From contig CAVQIX010000003.1 of the NCBI GenBank assembly GCA_963712765.1, positions 310,001 through 374,000 of the forward strand: a stretch of 64,000 nucleotides of DNA, in the 5' to 3' direction. Position 1 is the stretch's first letter. Each line of letters opens with the position of its first letter. Of the stretch, positions 32,048-42,211 are shown in pieces. Position numbers and translations under genes: made by a program. Under the pieces are notes generated by a model. That model saw only the letters and a program-made list of their open reading frames with translations, did not search any database and had not been told where the DNA came from. Source of the stretch: CAXMST01 sp963712765 (GTDB lineage Bacteria; Actinomycetota; Thermoleophilia; Solirubrobacterales; 70-9).

Positions 32048-32323
32048 ATGGACTTTCTGATCTTGGCCCAGGCGTCCGAAGAAGTGCTGGCTAACGGCAT
32101 CACCGACGCCGGCAAGGCGATCGCGCTTGGCGTGGGCGCCGGGCTCGGTTCGATCGGCGCCGGCATCGGCATCGGCATCATCTTCGGCAAGGAGATCGAG
32201 TCGGTCGCCCGCCAGCCCGAGATGGCGAGCGAGCTGCAGAGCATCCGCTGGCTCGGATTCGCGTTGACCGAGGCCGTTGCGTTCTACACCTTCATCTTCG
32301 GCCTGATCGCCTTCTTCCTCTAG
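32048..32323 (+). CDS. atpE: F0F1 ATP synthase subunit c
   Basis: Proteolipid of the rotor ring, 91 residues, two helices. The Gly-rich first helix (GVGAGLGSIGAGIGIGII), polar loop ARQPE and the ion-binding Glu in FALTEAVAFYTFIFGL are clear. The residues around the Glu fit proton rather than sodium coupling. An AAGGAG-type site lies upstream of the ATG. Confidence 0.97.
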   Translation: MDFLILAQASEEVLANGITDAGKAIALGVGAGLGSIGAGIGIGIIFGKEIESVARQPEMASELQSIRWLGFALTEAVAFYTFIFGLIAFFL

Positions 32324-32329
32324 GCCGCT

Positions 32330-32920
32330 GTGGAGTTCGCTAGCGACATAGCCGGCGTCCTCGTTCTCGCCGCCGAGGGCGAGGAGGAGGGTGGTTCCTT
32401 CCTGGTCGAGCCCGGACTGGGGATCATGATCTGGACGGTTCTCGCCTTCCTGATCACGATGTACGTGCTCTCAAAGCTCGCGTTCCCGCGGATCCGGGAG
32501 GAGCTCGAGAAGCGTGCGAACAAGATCAGCAGCGAGATCGACGCCGCAACCAGGCAGCGCGAGGAGGCCGACGAGTTGCTCGCCGAGTACCGCGAGCGCC
32601 TCAAGGAGGCCCGCGAGCAGGCGGACGACATCGTTGCCCGCGCCAAGAAGGCGGGCGACAGCGCCAAGAGCGAGGCCACCGAAGAGGGCAGGGCCAAGCG
32701 CGAGGAGCTTGTCGACGCCGCGAGGAAGGACATCGAGGCCGAGACCAAGCGCTCCCTCGAGAAGATCCGCAAGGAGATCGCTGATCTAACCGTGCTCGCC
32801 ACCGAGCGCGTGACGCGCAAGTCCCTCGACGCTGACGACCACAAGCGCCTCGTCGAGGAGGCCCTCAGCGAGACCGACTTCTCGGCTCTCGCCGGCGACA
32901 CGGCGGGGAAGGGCGAGTAG
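32330..32920 (+). CDS. atpF: F0F1 ATP synthase subunit b
   Basis: Peripheral stalk subunit, 196 residues: a short N-terminus, one transmembrane helix (GIMIWTVLAFLITMYVLSKLAF) and a long charged coiled coil (REELEKRANKISSEIDAATR and onward). GTG start 6 nt after the atpE stop. A single b gene, without the b' form. Confidence 0.95.
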   Translation: MEFASDIAGVLVLAAEGEEEGGSFLVEPGLGIMIWTVLAFLITMYVLSKLAFPRIREELEKRANKISSEIDAATRQREEADELLAEYRERLKEAREQADDIVARAKKAGDSAKSEATEEGRAKREELVDAARKDIEAETKRSLEKIRKEIADLTVLATERVTRKSLDADDHKRLVEEALSETDFSALAGDTAGKGE

Positions 32921-32969
32921 CGAGGATGTCCGCGGCGATACCGGCAACGGCACGGGGGGTTGAGCTCTG

Positions 32970-33503
32970 ATGGAGGAGATCGCCCGCGTCTACAGCGAGG
33001 CGCTGTTCGATGTCGCCAAGGAGAAGGGCTCGCTCGACGAGATCCACGATCAGCTGGGCGAGTTCGCCGATGCGCTCGACGGCAGTCAGGACCTGCAGGT
33101 CTTCTTCTTCAGCCCCTATTTCTCCTCAGGAGAGAAGCAGGGGGGGATCGGAAAGGTGGTCGAGGGTGGCAACGCCGAGCTCGTCAACTTCCTCGAGCTG
33201 CTCGCCGAGAAGCACCGGATGCCGGTCCTGTTCCGGATCCGCAAGCGCTTCGACGATCTCTGGGCGAAGGAGAACCGACTGCTGAAGGTGACCGTGACCA
33301 GCGCCGTGAAGCTCGATCCCTCCGTGGTCGAGCAGGTCGGCAGCGAGATCGAGCGCAAGACCGGTCAGACGATCGAGCTCGAGGACCGAGTCGACGAGGA
33401 GATCATCGGTGGTCTTGTGCTCCAGGTAGGGAACATGGTGATGGACGCCAGCATCCATCACCGGCTGGAGAAGCTGCGCAAGGAGGTCGCGCAGGCTGCC
33501 TGA
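32970..33503 (+). CDS. atpH: F0F1 ATP synthase subunit delta
   Basis: Connects F1 to the peripheral stalk. 177 residues, normal length: N-terminal helical domain (ARVYSEALFDVAKEKG, FFFSPYFSSGEK) and C-terminal region (IIGGLVLQVGNMVMDASIHHRLEKL). It is a stand-alone delta, not the fused b-delta seen in mycobacteria. Confidence 0.95.
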   Translation: MEEIARVYSEALFDVAKEKGSLDEIHDQLGEFADALDGSQDLQVFFFSPYFSSGEKQGGIGKVVEGGNAELVNFLELLAEKHRMPVLFRIRKRFDDLWAKENRLLKVTVTSAVKLDPSVVEQVGSEIERKTGQTIELEDRVDEEIIGGLVLQVGNMVMDASIHHRLEKLRKEVAQAA

Positions 33504-33552
33504 GGGCACGCGCGACCGCAACGAACTTCGAAACAAGGAGACGACGAACCTG

Positions 33553-35190
<1,638 letters not shown>

Positions 35191-35223
35191 GCCCCGCACA
35201 GCGGGCTCTGACCGAAAGGACCG

Positions 35224-36150
35224 ATGGCCACCCAGAAGGACGTAAAGACACGGATCAGCTCCGTCAAGAACATCCGCAAGATCACTCGCGCGATGGAGAT
35301 GGTGGCTGCCGCGCGGCTGCGGCGAGCGGAGCAGCGCATCGACCAGATGCGGCCCTACGCCCAGTCGATTCGCAAGGTGACCAAGCAGGTCGCCGATGCC
35401 GCCGGCCCCAATGCGAACCGGGTTGCGCTTCTGCAGCAGCGGGAGAACGTCGAGCGCGTCGCGATCCTGCTCGTCACCGGTGATCGTGGCCTGGCCGGAT
35501 CGTTCAACACCCAGATCATCCGCGCCGGACTCAACCTCAAGCAGGAGTTCAGCGCAGAGGGCGCCGAGGTCTCCTTCCTGGCAGTGGGCAAGCGTGGCAA
35601 CAGCACCCTCGGCTTCCGCGGCGAGCAGGTCCTCGAGGCCTTCGTCGGCTTCACCGATCGACCCGCCTTCTCCGATGCCCGCGAGATCGGTCAGGTGCTC
35701 AGCTCCGGCTACATCGACGAGAAGTTCGATCGGGTCGAGCTGGTCTACAACCGGTACGTCTCGCCGTTGACCCAGTACGTGCGCCGCCACACCCTCCTCC
35801 CGCTGCAGGAGGCGGAGGTCTTCGGCGAGGGCCTGCCGGAGCCCGAGCTTCCCGAGGACGAGGATCTGGCCGCCGCGCACGGGCGATCGGACTGGATCTA
35901 CGAGCCCGATCCCGAGGAGGCGCTGATGCTGCTCTTCGGCGAGTACGTCGACCTTTCCGTGTACCGGGCACTACTGGAGTCGGCGGCCTCCGAGCACGGC
36001 GCTCGAATGACCGCGATGCGGAGCGCCGCCGAGAACGCGGGCGACATGATCGACCGCTTGACGCTGGAAATGAACCGAGTCCGCCAGGCGGAGATCACCC
36101 AGGAGATCCTCGAGGTGGTCGGCGGGGCCGAGGCCCTGAGCTCGTCTTGA
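35224..36150 (+). CDS. atpG: F0F1 ATP synthase subunit gamma
   Basis: Central rotor shaft, 308 residues. N-terminal helix KTRISSVKNIRKITRAMEMV and C-terminal SERGARMTAMRSA-type helix (ASEHGARMTAMRSAAENAGD) are conserved. A loop of about 20 residues rich in Glu/Asp (PEPELPEDEDLAAAHGRSD) is inserted before the C-terminal helix, making it slightly longer than typical. Confidence 0.97.
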   Translation: MATQKDVKTRISSVKNIRKITRAMEMVAAARLRRAEQRIDQMRPYAQSIRKVTKQVADAAGPNANRVALLQQRENVERVAILLVTGDRGLAGSFNTQIIRAGLNLKQEFSAEGAEVSFLAVGKRGNSTLGFRGEQVLEAFVGFTDRPAFSDAREIGQVLSSGYIDEKFDRVELVYNRYVSPLTQYVRRHTLLPLQEAEVFGEGLPEPELPEDEDLAAAHGRSDWIYEPDPEEALMLLFGEYVDLSVYRALLESAASEHGARMTAMRSAAENAGDMIDRLTLEMNRVRQAEITQEILEVVGGAEALSSS

Positions 36151-36193
36151 GAAACGCAAACTTCGACCAACTTCCGAAAGCGAAGGAGTAGAG

Positions 36194-37693
36194 ATGTCAG
36201 AGAACGGAGACGGCACCAACAAGGGCACGATCGAGCAGGTGATCGGCGTCGTCATCGACGCGGTGTTCCCCGACAAGCTGCCCGAGATCTACTCGGCGCT
36301 GAAGATCGAGGTCCGGGGGGGCGACGGTCGCAACGCGATCAGCCTCGTCTGCGAGGTCCAGCAGCACACCGGCGACAACCGCGTGCGTGCGGTGGCCATG
36401 GACGCCACCGACGGTCTCCGTCGTGGTGACGAGGTGATCGACACCGGCGAATCGATCCAGGTACCGGTCGGCAAGGACACGCTCGGCCGTATCTTCAATC
36501 TGCTCGGCGAGCCCATCGACGAGGGCGAGCCGGTCGTGGGCGAGGCACGCTGGCCTATCCACCGGCCGGCCCCCAGCGTCGAGGATCTGACCCCCACTCA
36601 GGAGATCCTCGAGACCGGCATCAAGGTCGTCGACCTGCTTGCGCCGTACGCGAAGGGCGGCAAGGTCGGCCTCTTCGGTGGCGCCGGCGTTGGCAAGACC
36701 GTGCTGATCCAGGAGCTGATCAACAACATTGCGACCGAGCACGGTGGCCTCTCGGCCTTCTGCGGCGTCGGCGAACGGACCCGAGAGGGCAACGATCTCT
36801 ACGTCGAGATGCAGGAGTCCGGCGTGATCGACAAGACGATGATGGTCTTCGGGCAGATGAACGAGCCCCCGGGCGCCCGTCTGCGCGTCGCCCTGACGGG
36901 CCTGACGATGGCGGAGTACTTCCGCGAGGAGGGCGGTCAGGACGTGCTCCTCTTCATCGACAACATCTTCCGCTTCGTTCAGGCGGGCTCCGAGGTATCG
37001 GCGCTGCTCGGGCGCATGCCTTCGGCGGTCGGCTACCAGCCGACGCTGGAGACGGAGATGGGTGAGCTGCAGGAGCGAATCACCTCCACCCAGCAGGGCT
37101 CGGTGACCTCGATCCAGGCCGTCTACGTTCCCGCCGACGACCTCACCGACCCGGCCCCGGCATCGGTGTTCGCGCACCTGAACGCGACCACGACGCTGTC
37201 GCGGGCGATCTCCGAGAAGGGCATCTACCCGGCGGTCGATCCGCTCGACTCGACCTCGACGATCCTCAAGCCCGACATCCTCGGCGAGGAGCACTACAGG
37301 ACCGCGACCCAGGTCCAGGAGGTCCTGCAGCGTTACAAGGAGTTGCAGGACATCATCGCGATCCTCGGTATCGACGAGCTCTCCGACGAGGACAAGCTGC
37401 AGGTCAACCGCGCCCGCAAGATCGAGCGCTTCCTCAGCCAGCCGTTCAACGTCGCCGAGCAGTTCACCGGCACCCCGGGCGAGATCGTCCCGGTCTCCGA
37501 GACGGTCGAGTCGTTCCGGACCCTGGTCGACGGCGACCACGACGACATCCCGGAAGGGGCCTTCTACATGAAGGGCTCGATCGAGCAGGTTCTCGATGCC
37601 GCCAAGGGCGCGGGCGAGGACGAGACCGCCGGCGCCGGCAACGAGGCCGCCGAGCAGGAGCAGAAGAAGGAAGCGGAGGGGGCGGCGGCCTAG
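36194..37693 (+). CDS. atpD: F0F1 ATP synthase subunit beta
   Basis: Catalytic F1 subunit, 499 residues. Walker A FGGAGVGKTVLIQELI, the catalytic Glu region GVGERTREGNDLY, LLFIDNIFRFVQAGSEVSALLGRMPSAVGYQPTL region (DELSEED form as DELSDEDKL) and the ATP synthase alpha/beta signature are all present. GAAGGAG precedes the ATG. A Glu/Ala-rich tail of about 25 residues extends the C-terminus. Confidence 0.98.
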   Translation: MSENGDGTNKGTIEQVIGVVIDAVFPDKLPEIYSALKIEVRGGDGRNAISLVCEVQQHTGDNRVRAVAMDATDGLRRGDEVIDTGESIQVPVGKDTLGRIFNLLGEPIDEGEPVVGEARWPIHRPAPSVEDLTPTQEILETGIKVVDLLAPYAKGGKVGLFGGAGVGKTVLIQELINNIATEHGGLSAFCGVGERTREGNDLYVEMQESGVIDKTMMVFGQMNEPPGARLRVALTGLTMAEYFREEGGQDVLLFIDNIFRFVQAGSEVSALLGRMPSAVGYQPTLETEMGELQERITSTQQGSVTSIQAVYVPADDLTDPAPASVFAHLNATTTLSRAISEKGIYPAVDPLDSTSTILKPDILGEEHYRTATQVQEVLQRYKELQDIIAILGIDELSDEDKLQVNRARKIERFLSQPFNVAEQFTGTPGEIVPVSETVESFRTLVDGDHDDIPEGAFYMKGSIEQVLDAAKGAGEDETAGAGNEAAEQEQKKEAEGAAA

Positions 37694-37714
37694 CCCGCCC
37701 GGCCCTCCCGGCTC

Positions 37715-38143
37715 ATGGCTGAAGAATCAAAGATCAAGGCCGAGGTCCTCACTCCCGAGGGTAAGGTCTTCGACGGGCACCTCTTCCAGGTGTCGGCGCG
37801 GACGATGGTCGGCGAGGTGGGCATCCGGGCCCGTCACGCTCCGATGCTCGCCCGCCTGGTGCCCAGCGAGCTGCGCCTGTACGAGAACGCCGACGAGTTC
37901 AACTCCGGCAGCGGCGAGCACTACGCCGCGGCCGAGGGCTGGCTCGAGGTCTTCGCAAACAAGGTCGTCGTCCTCGTCGAGGAGGCAGTCAAGCCCGGCG
38001 ATCTCGACATCAGCCGGCTCAAGGAGCGGATCGCCGACGCCGAGCAGCGCGTCTCGGAGGCTGCCACCGACAGCGCCGCCCTCGATGTCGCCGAGCGCGA
38101 CCTGCGCCGGGCCGAGGCATTCCTCGAGCTTGCCGAGGCCTGA
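37715..38143 (+). CDS. atpC: F0F1 ATP synthase subunit epsilon
   Basis: 142 residues: N-terminal beta sandwich (LTPEGKVFDGHLFQVSARTM, GIRARHAPMLARL) and a helical C-terminal part (AEQRVSEAATDSAALDVAER) that can regulate the enzyme. It closes the atpIBEFHAGDC operon. Confidence 0.96.
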   Translation: MAEESKIKAEVLTPEGKVFDGHLFQVSARTMVGEVGIRARHAPMLARLVPSELRLYENADEFNSGSGEHYAAAEGWLEVFANKVVVLVEEAVKPGDLDISRLKERIADAEQRVSEAATDSAALDVAERDLRRAEAFLELAEA

Positions 38144-38146
38144 GCG

Positions 38147-38926
38147 GTGCCGGCCGGCCGCTCACTGTTGGCAACGGTCGCGACCCTTCTCGCCGGTGCA
38201 TCGATCATCGCCTGCGGCGGCGACAGCTCCGCCGACGGCGAGGATTTCTTCGCCGACGCGGAGTCGATCTGCATCGATGCAACCGCCAAGGGGGTAGAGG
38301 CCTTCGTCGGCTCGCTCGACGCACCGGCCGAGGAGGCGAACAGCACCTACCTCGAGGGCCTCGCGGCGGCGCGTACGGCCGAGATCGAGCAGCTCGAGGG
38401 GCTGGATCCGCCCCAGGAGGAGAGTGACGCCTACCGCGACTACCTCGATCTGAGGAGCGAGGCGACCGACAGGCTCGAGCAGGCAGCCGCCGCCGAGGCT
38501 GATCCGACGGCCATCGACCGGGCGTCCGGTGAGGCCGAAGCGCTGCGCTCGGAGGCGGACGAGCTCGGGGCCGAGCTCGGTTTCGAGGCGTGCGCGAATC
38601 AGCTCCCCGCAGCGGACGAGGAGGCGATCGCCGAGACGATCGAGGTGAGCACCAATGCGAACCGGGCGGAGGAGATCTGCAACGAGCTCTCGACGGAGCG
38701 CTTCCAGAACCTCTTCGGTGGCGTTCAGGAGTGCATCAAGGCGCAGGCAGCCGGGCCGAGCACCGGCGCGCCCGAGGTGGTGGATCTCAAGGGCGTGACC
38801 ATGGTCTCGGCCGAGGCCACCGTGAAGATCGACGGTCGCGGTCCCGGCCAGCCGGACACCTTCGTCGTCGACCTGCTCTACGAGGACGACACCTGGAAGC
38901 TCGAGCGGATCGAGCCAACCGCTTGA
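38147..38926 (+). CDS. Lipoprotein of an uncharacterised family (two-Cys, L-PP motif)
   Basis: 259 residues; GTG start 3 nt after atpC, so probably read through from the atp operon. A signal peptide with lipobox IIAC|GGD marks it as an exported lipoprotein. The body contains DFFADAESICIDATAKG and IEQLEGLDPPQEES, a pattern shared with the lipoprotein at 47252-47701. A second Cys pair follows (EEICNEL...VQECIKAQ). The C-terminal part (DTFVVDLLYEDDTWKLERI) looks like a beta-rich domain of the lumazine/NTF2-like secreted type. Function unknown. Confidence 0.75.
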   Translation: MPAGRSLLATVATLLAGASIIACGGDSSADGEDFFADAESICIDATAKGVEAFVGSLDAPAEEANSTYLEGLAAARTAEIEQLEGLDPPQEESDAYRDYLDLRSEATDRLEQAAAAEADPTAIDRASGEAEALRSEADELGAELGFEACANQLPAADEEAIAETIEVSTNANRAEEICNELSTERFQNLFGGVQECIKAQAAGPSTGAPEVVDLKGVTMVSAEATVKIDGRGPGQPDTFVVDLLYEDDTWKLERIEPTA

Positions 38927-38973
38927 GCGGCCTTCGGCCAAGCCTGACCGCATCGTCGGCAGGCCCGCATCTC

Positions 38974-38979
38974 TACCCT
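38974..38979 (+). promoter_or_regulatory. -10 box (TACCCT) of leaderless M20 peptidase gene
   Basis: TACCCT ends 7 nt before the ATG at 38987. Confidence 0.45.
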
Positions 38980-38986
38980 GCTCCGG

Positions 38987-40078
38987 ATGGACGAGCGACT
39001 CCTCGCCGAGAAGCTGATCGGCTACGACACCTCCAGCGGTGACGGCATCCGCCTCTGCGCGGGCTTCGTCAAGGGGTGGCTGGAGGCACGAGACATCCCC
39101 ACCAGGCAGCTCGAGCTGCGGGGCCTGCCGATCCTGATGGCCGAGGTCGGCCCCAAGGACGGCCCGACGGTGGTCTTGCATGGCCACATCGACGTCGTGC
39201 CGGGCCGCGACGGCCAGTTCGAGCCTCGACTCGAGGGCGACCGATTGATCGGCCGCGGCGCCTACGACATGAAGGGCGCGGCCGCGGCGATGATGCTCGC
39301 CCTCGCCGACCTGCGCGACCAGGAGGAGGTGCGGGTGCGGCTCGCGATCGTTCCCGACGAGGAGTCGGAGGACGAGGACTACCGAGGCACCGACATGCTC
39401 GTCGACAACGACCTCGGCGGTGATTTCGCGATCACCGGCGAGCCGACCGACATGCACGTCGGCGTCGCCGCCAAAGGCGTGCTCGCGGTGCGGCTGGAGG
39501 TCTCCGGCCGGGCCGCGCACGGGTCGACCCCATGGGAGGGTGATAACGCGATTCTCAAGGCGTTTAGCGTGTTCCGCAACATCGAGTCGCTACCGTTCAG
39601 CAGGGAGTCCTCGGAGCTGTTCGATCGACCCTCGATCAACCTCGGTCGGATTCTCGGCGGCGATGCTCTCAACAAGGTCCCCGATACATGCGTGATTGAC
39701 GTGGATATCCGTTACCTGCCAGAACAGGAAGAGAACGAGATTCTCACCCAGATCGAGGAGCTCGGCGACTGCCGTGTGGTTTCGACCTTCACCCGGCCGC
39801 CGGTCGAGGTCGACCGCGACTCCGCCTTCGTGCGGGCGCTCTGCAGCGCCGCTCAGCCCCACCACGACGGTGAGGTGACGGGCGTTGGCCGCGACGGCGC
39901 CTCCGACGCGATCAGCTTTCTCCGGGTCGGGGTACCCGCGGTCGAGTTCGGGCCCAGCGGCGCCGGGCATCACGGTCCCGAGGAGTGGGTGTCGGTCAGC
40001 TCGCTGGCCGCCTACCGTCTTGCGCTCGTCGACTTCGCGCGCAGGCTCCCGGATGCGATCGAGGGAGAACCGAGCTGA
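38987..40078 (+). CDS. M20-family metallohydrolase (ArgE/DapE-like)
   Basis: 363 residues. Di-zinc site residues: LHGHIDVVP, GRGAYDMKGAAAAMM, PDEESEDED, ITGEPTD and the late HHGPEEWVS. The dimerisation insert opens with GVAAKGVLAVRLEVSGRAAHGSTP. It could be acetylornithine deacetylase, succinyl-diaminopimelate desuccinylase or a related peptidase; sequence alone does not decide. Its stop overlaps the start of the first LCP gene. Confidence 0.88.
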   Translation: MDERLLAEKLIGYDTSSGDGIRLCAGFVKGWLEARDIPTRQLELRGLPILMAEVGPKDGPTVVLHGHIDVVPGRDGQFEPRLEGDRLIGRGAYDMKGAAAAMMLALADLRDQEEVRVRLAIVPDEESEDEDYRGTDMLVDNDLGGDFAITGEPTDMHVGVAAKGVLAVRLEVSGRAAHGSTPWEGDNAILKAFSVFRNIESLPFSRESSELFDRPSINLGRILGGDALNKVPDTCVIDVDIRYLPEQEENEILTQIEELGDCRVVSTFTRPPVEVDRDSAFVRALCSAAQPHHDGEVTGVGRDGASDAISFLRVGVPAVEFGPSGAGHHGPEEWVSVSSLAAYRLALVDFARRLPDAIEGEPS

Positions 40079-42207
40079 TGAGTGACGAGCGTCGCGACCA
40101 CTCCGAGCTTCCGGACGACGATCGGCCGCCCGAGCCCGCCGAGGCCGCACCCGAGACGGGCGAGAGCGCCGGCCTCGGCCTGACCGAGGAGTTCGCCAGG
40201 GTCGAAGCCGAGATCGAAGCCGATCTCGCCTCCGGCTCCTCTGCGGCGGAGCCCGACCAGCCGAGCGACGAGGCCGCTGCGAAGGACGCCGAGCCGGACC
40301 ACACCGACCACGCCGAGCGCGGGCCGGACGAGGAGGAGCCCGAGCCCGAGGAGGAGGCGGAGCAGGACCCGGCTGAGGACGCCGAGCTCGAGCCCACCGG
40401 GGAGGCGGAGGCAGAGGAGGAGCCGCCGGCAGACGGACCGCTCGAGGTCGAGGGCGAGCAGGGCTCCGAGGGCGATGGGGACTCCGGAGACACCCCCGAG
40501 GCCGCCGGAGACGAGCCGACCGAGGACCCCGACGACGGCGAGGCGGACGACGCGACCGAGAAGGCGGCCCCCGTCAGCGGGGAGCGGGACCCGGCCACCG
40601 TTGTTCAAGCCTCGGCCACGCGCCCGATCGTTCGCCCGAAGTCCCAGACCGCGGTTCCGATCGGGTTGGGGATTCCCGACGAGGAGCTCGACGTCAAGAT
40701 CCCGAGCCTCTGGTTGCGGTTCCTCAGCGGCTCGGTCCTGATCGTCGCCTCAATGGCGGCGGCTGTCGCCGTCACCGGGCTGCTCTTCTTCAGCGACGTC
40801 GCCGCGAAGCTGCAGCCGATCCCGGGTATCGACGATCAGCTCGCCGAGGTCGCGAGCGACGACCCTCAGACGGTGATGATCATCGGCTCCGATCGCCGCG
40901 AGGGCAACGCCAAGGGCGACAAGCGCTCCGACACGACGATGCTGCTGCGGGTGGATCCCGACAAGGGGGTCGTCTCGCTGTTCTCGCTGCCTCGAGACCT
41001 CAAGGTCGACATCCCGGGGGTCGGTCCGAGCAAGCTCAACGAGGCGTACACGATCGGTGGCGGGGAGCTGACCCTGAAGACCGTCAAGCGCTTCACCGGC
41101 ATCGACATCAACCACGTCGTCGAGATCAACTTCGAGGGCTTCGCCGACGCCGTCAACGCGATCGATTGCGTGTTCATCGACGTCGACCGCGAGTACTTCA
41201 ACGACAACGCCGGCCTGCCGCCGGAGCTCCAGTACGCCGAGATCGACATCAACGCGGGCTACCAGCGGCTCTGTGGCGAGAAGGCGCTGCAGTACGTCCG
41301 CTACCGCCACGAGGACACCGACCTGGTCCGCGCCGCGCGCCAGCAGGATTTCCTCCGCGAGGCCCGCCAGAAGGTGCAGCCGCGGGAGCTGTTGCCGATC
41401 TTCGGGCAGGGCAACGAGCTGATCGACATCTTCACCGACTACACGCGCTCCGATATCGCCGATGAGAACGACATCATCGGGATCCTCAAGTCCTTCATCG
41501 CGGTCCGCGACGTGCCGGTCAACGAGGTCCACTTCGAAGGCGACATCGGCGGCCCGACCGATACGTTCGTCACCTCCACCGACAACCAGGTCGAGCGGGC
41601 GATGGACGAGTTCCTCAACGGGCTCGGCTCGGAGGGCCGGCGCGGCGGCGAGAACGTTGACAAGAAAGACAACAAGAAGAAGGACAAGAAGAAGAAGGAC
41701 AACAAGAAGAAGGACAGCAAGCCCGAGGAGGACGCGAATGTGGTCTCGACCGAGGACCTCGGCGACGAGAAGTACGGATCGATGGCCGCGCGCCTGCGGG
41801 AGGACGCGAAGAAGAACGTCCGCCGACTCGGGATCCCGGCCTTCTACCCGACGGTGCTGGTCCCCGGATCCAGCTTCAGCCTCGATTCGCGCACGTATGA
41901 GATCAAGGCCGAGGACGAGAAGAAGGAGCCCGCGTACAAGACCGTGATCGCGCTGCAGGATCCGAACAGGCTGACCGAGTACTACGGCTTCACCGGGACG
42001 ACCTGGAGCGATCCGCCGATCCTCCGCAACCCCTCCGAGACGCGAAAGATCGGTGGTCGCGAGTACCTCCTCTTCTACGACGGCGACCGGCTACGGCTCG
42101 TCGGCTGGAAGGAGAAGGGGAACGCCTACTGGCTCAACAACACCCTCCCCCAGAGCATCGGCGAGGCGGAGATGCTGGCGATGGCCGCCTCGATCAAGGA
42201 GGTCTAG
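40078..42207 (+). CDS. LytR-CpsA-Psr (LCP) family transferase 1, with acidic N-terminal extension
   Basis: LCP enzymes move lipid-linked glycopolymers onto peptidoglycan outside the membrane. The ATG at 40078 overlaps the upstream stop (ATGA). Of 709 residues, the first ~190 are a low-complexity Glu/Asp/Pro/Ala region on the cytoplasmic side. One transmembrane helix follows (VLIVASMAAAVAVTGLLFF) and then the LCP domain: IGSDRREGNAKGDKRSDTTM, SLPRDLKVDIPG, KLNEAYTIGG, VEINFEGFADAVNAI, ALQYVRYRHEDTD and RAARQQDFL, with the Arg/Asp residues that bind the pyrophosphate. A Lys-rich linker (DKKDNKKKDKKKK) joins a C-terminal domain of about 150 residues also found in the next gene. Confidence 0.93.
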   Translation: MSDERRDHSELPDDDRPPEPAEAAPETGESAGLGLTEEFARVEAEIEADLASGSSAAEPDQPSDEAAAKDAEPDHTDHAERGPDEEEPEPEEEAEQDPAEDAELEPTGEAEAEEEPPADGPLEVEGEQGSEGDGDSGDTPEAAGDEPTEDPDDGEADDATEKAAPVSGERDPATVVQASATRPIVRPKSQTAVPIGLGIPDEELDVKIPSLWLRFLSGSVLIVASMAAAVAVTGLLFFSDVAAKLQPIPGIDDQLAEVASDDPQTVMIIGSDRREGNAKGDKRSDTTMLLRVDPDKGVVSLFSLPRDLKVDIPGVGPSKLNEAYTIGGGELTLKTVKRFTGIDINHVVEINFEGFADAVNAIDCVFIDVDREYFNDNAGLPPELQYAEIDINAGYQRLCGEKALQYVRYRHEDTDLVRAARQQDFLREARQKVQPRELLPIFGQGNELIDIFTDYTRSDIADENDIIGILKSFIAVRDVPVNEVHFEGDIGGPTDTFVTSTDNQVERAMDEFLNGLGSEGRRGGENVDKKDNKKKDKKKKDNKKKDSKPEEDANVVSTEDLGDEKYGSMAARLREDAKKNVRRLGIPAFYPTVLVPGSSFSLDSRTYEIKAEDEKKEPAYKTVIALQDPNRLTEYYGFTGTTWSDPPILRNPSETRKIGGREYLLFYDGDRLRLVGWKEKGNAYWLNNTLPQSIGEAEMLAMAASIKEV
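42196..42202 (+). promoter_or_regulatory. Strong Shine-Dalgarno for a CTG start of LCP gene 2
   Basis: AAGGAGG inside the last codons of LCP gene 1, 9 nt before CTG at 42212. No ATG, GTG or TTG occurs in frame between this site and the transmembrane segment, so this site points to CTG initiation. Confidence 0.6.
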
Positions 42208-42211
42208 GCCC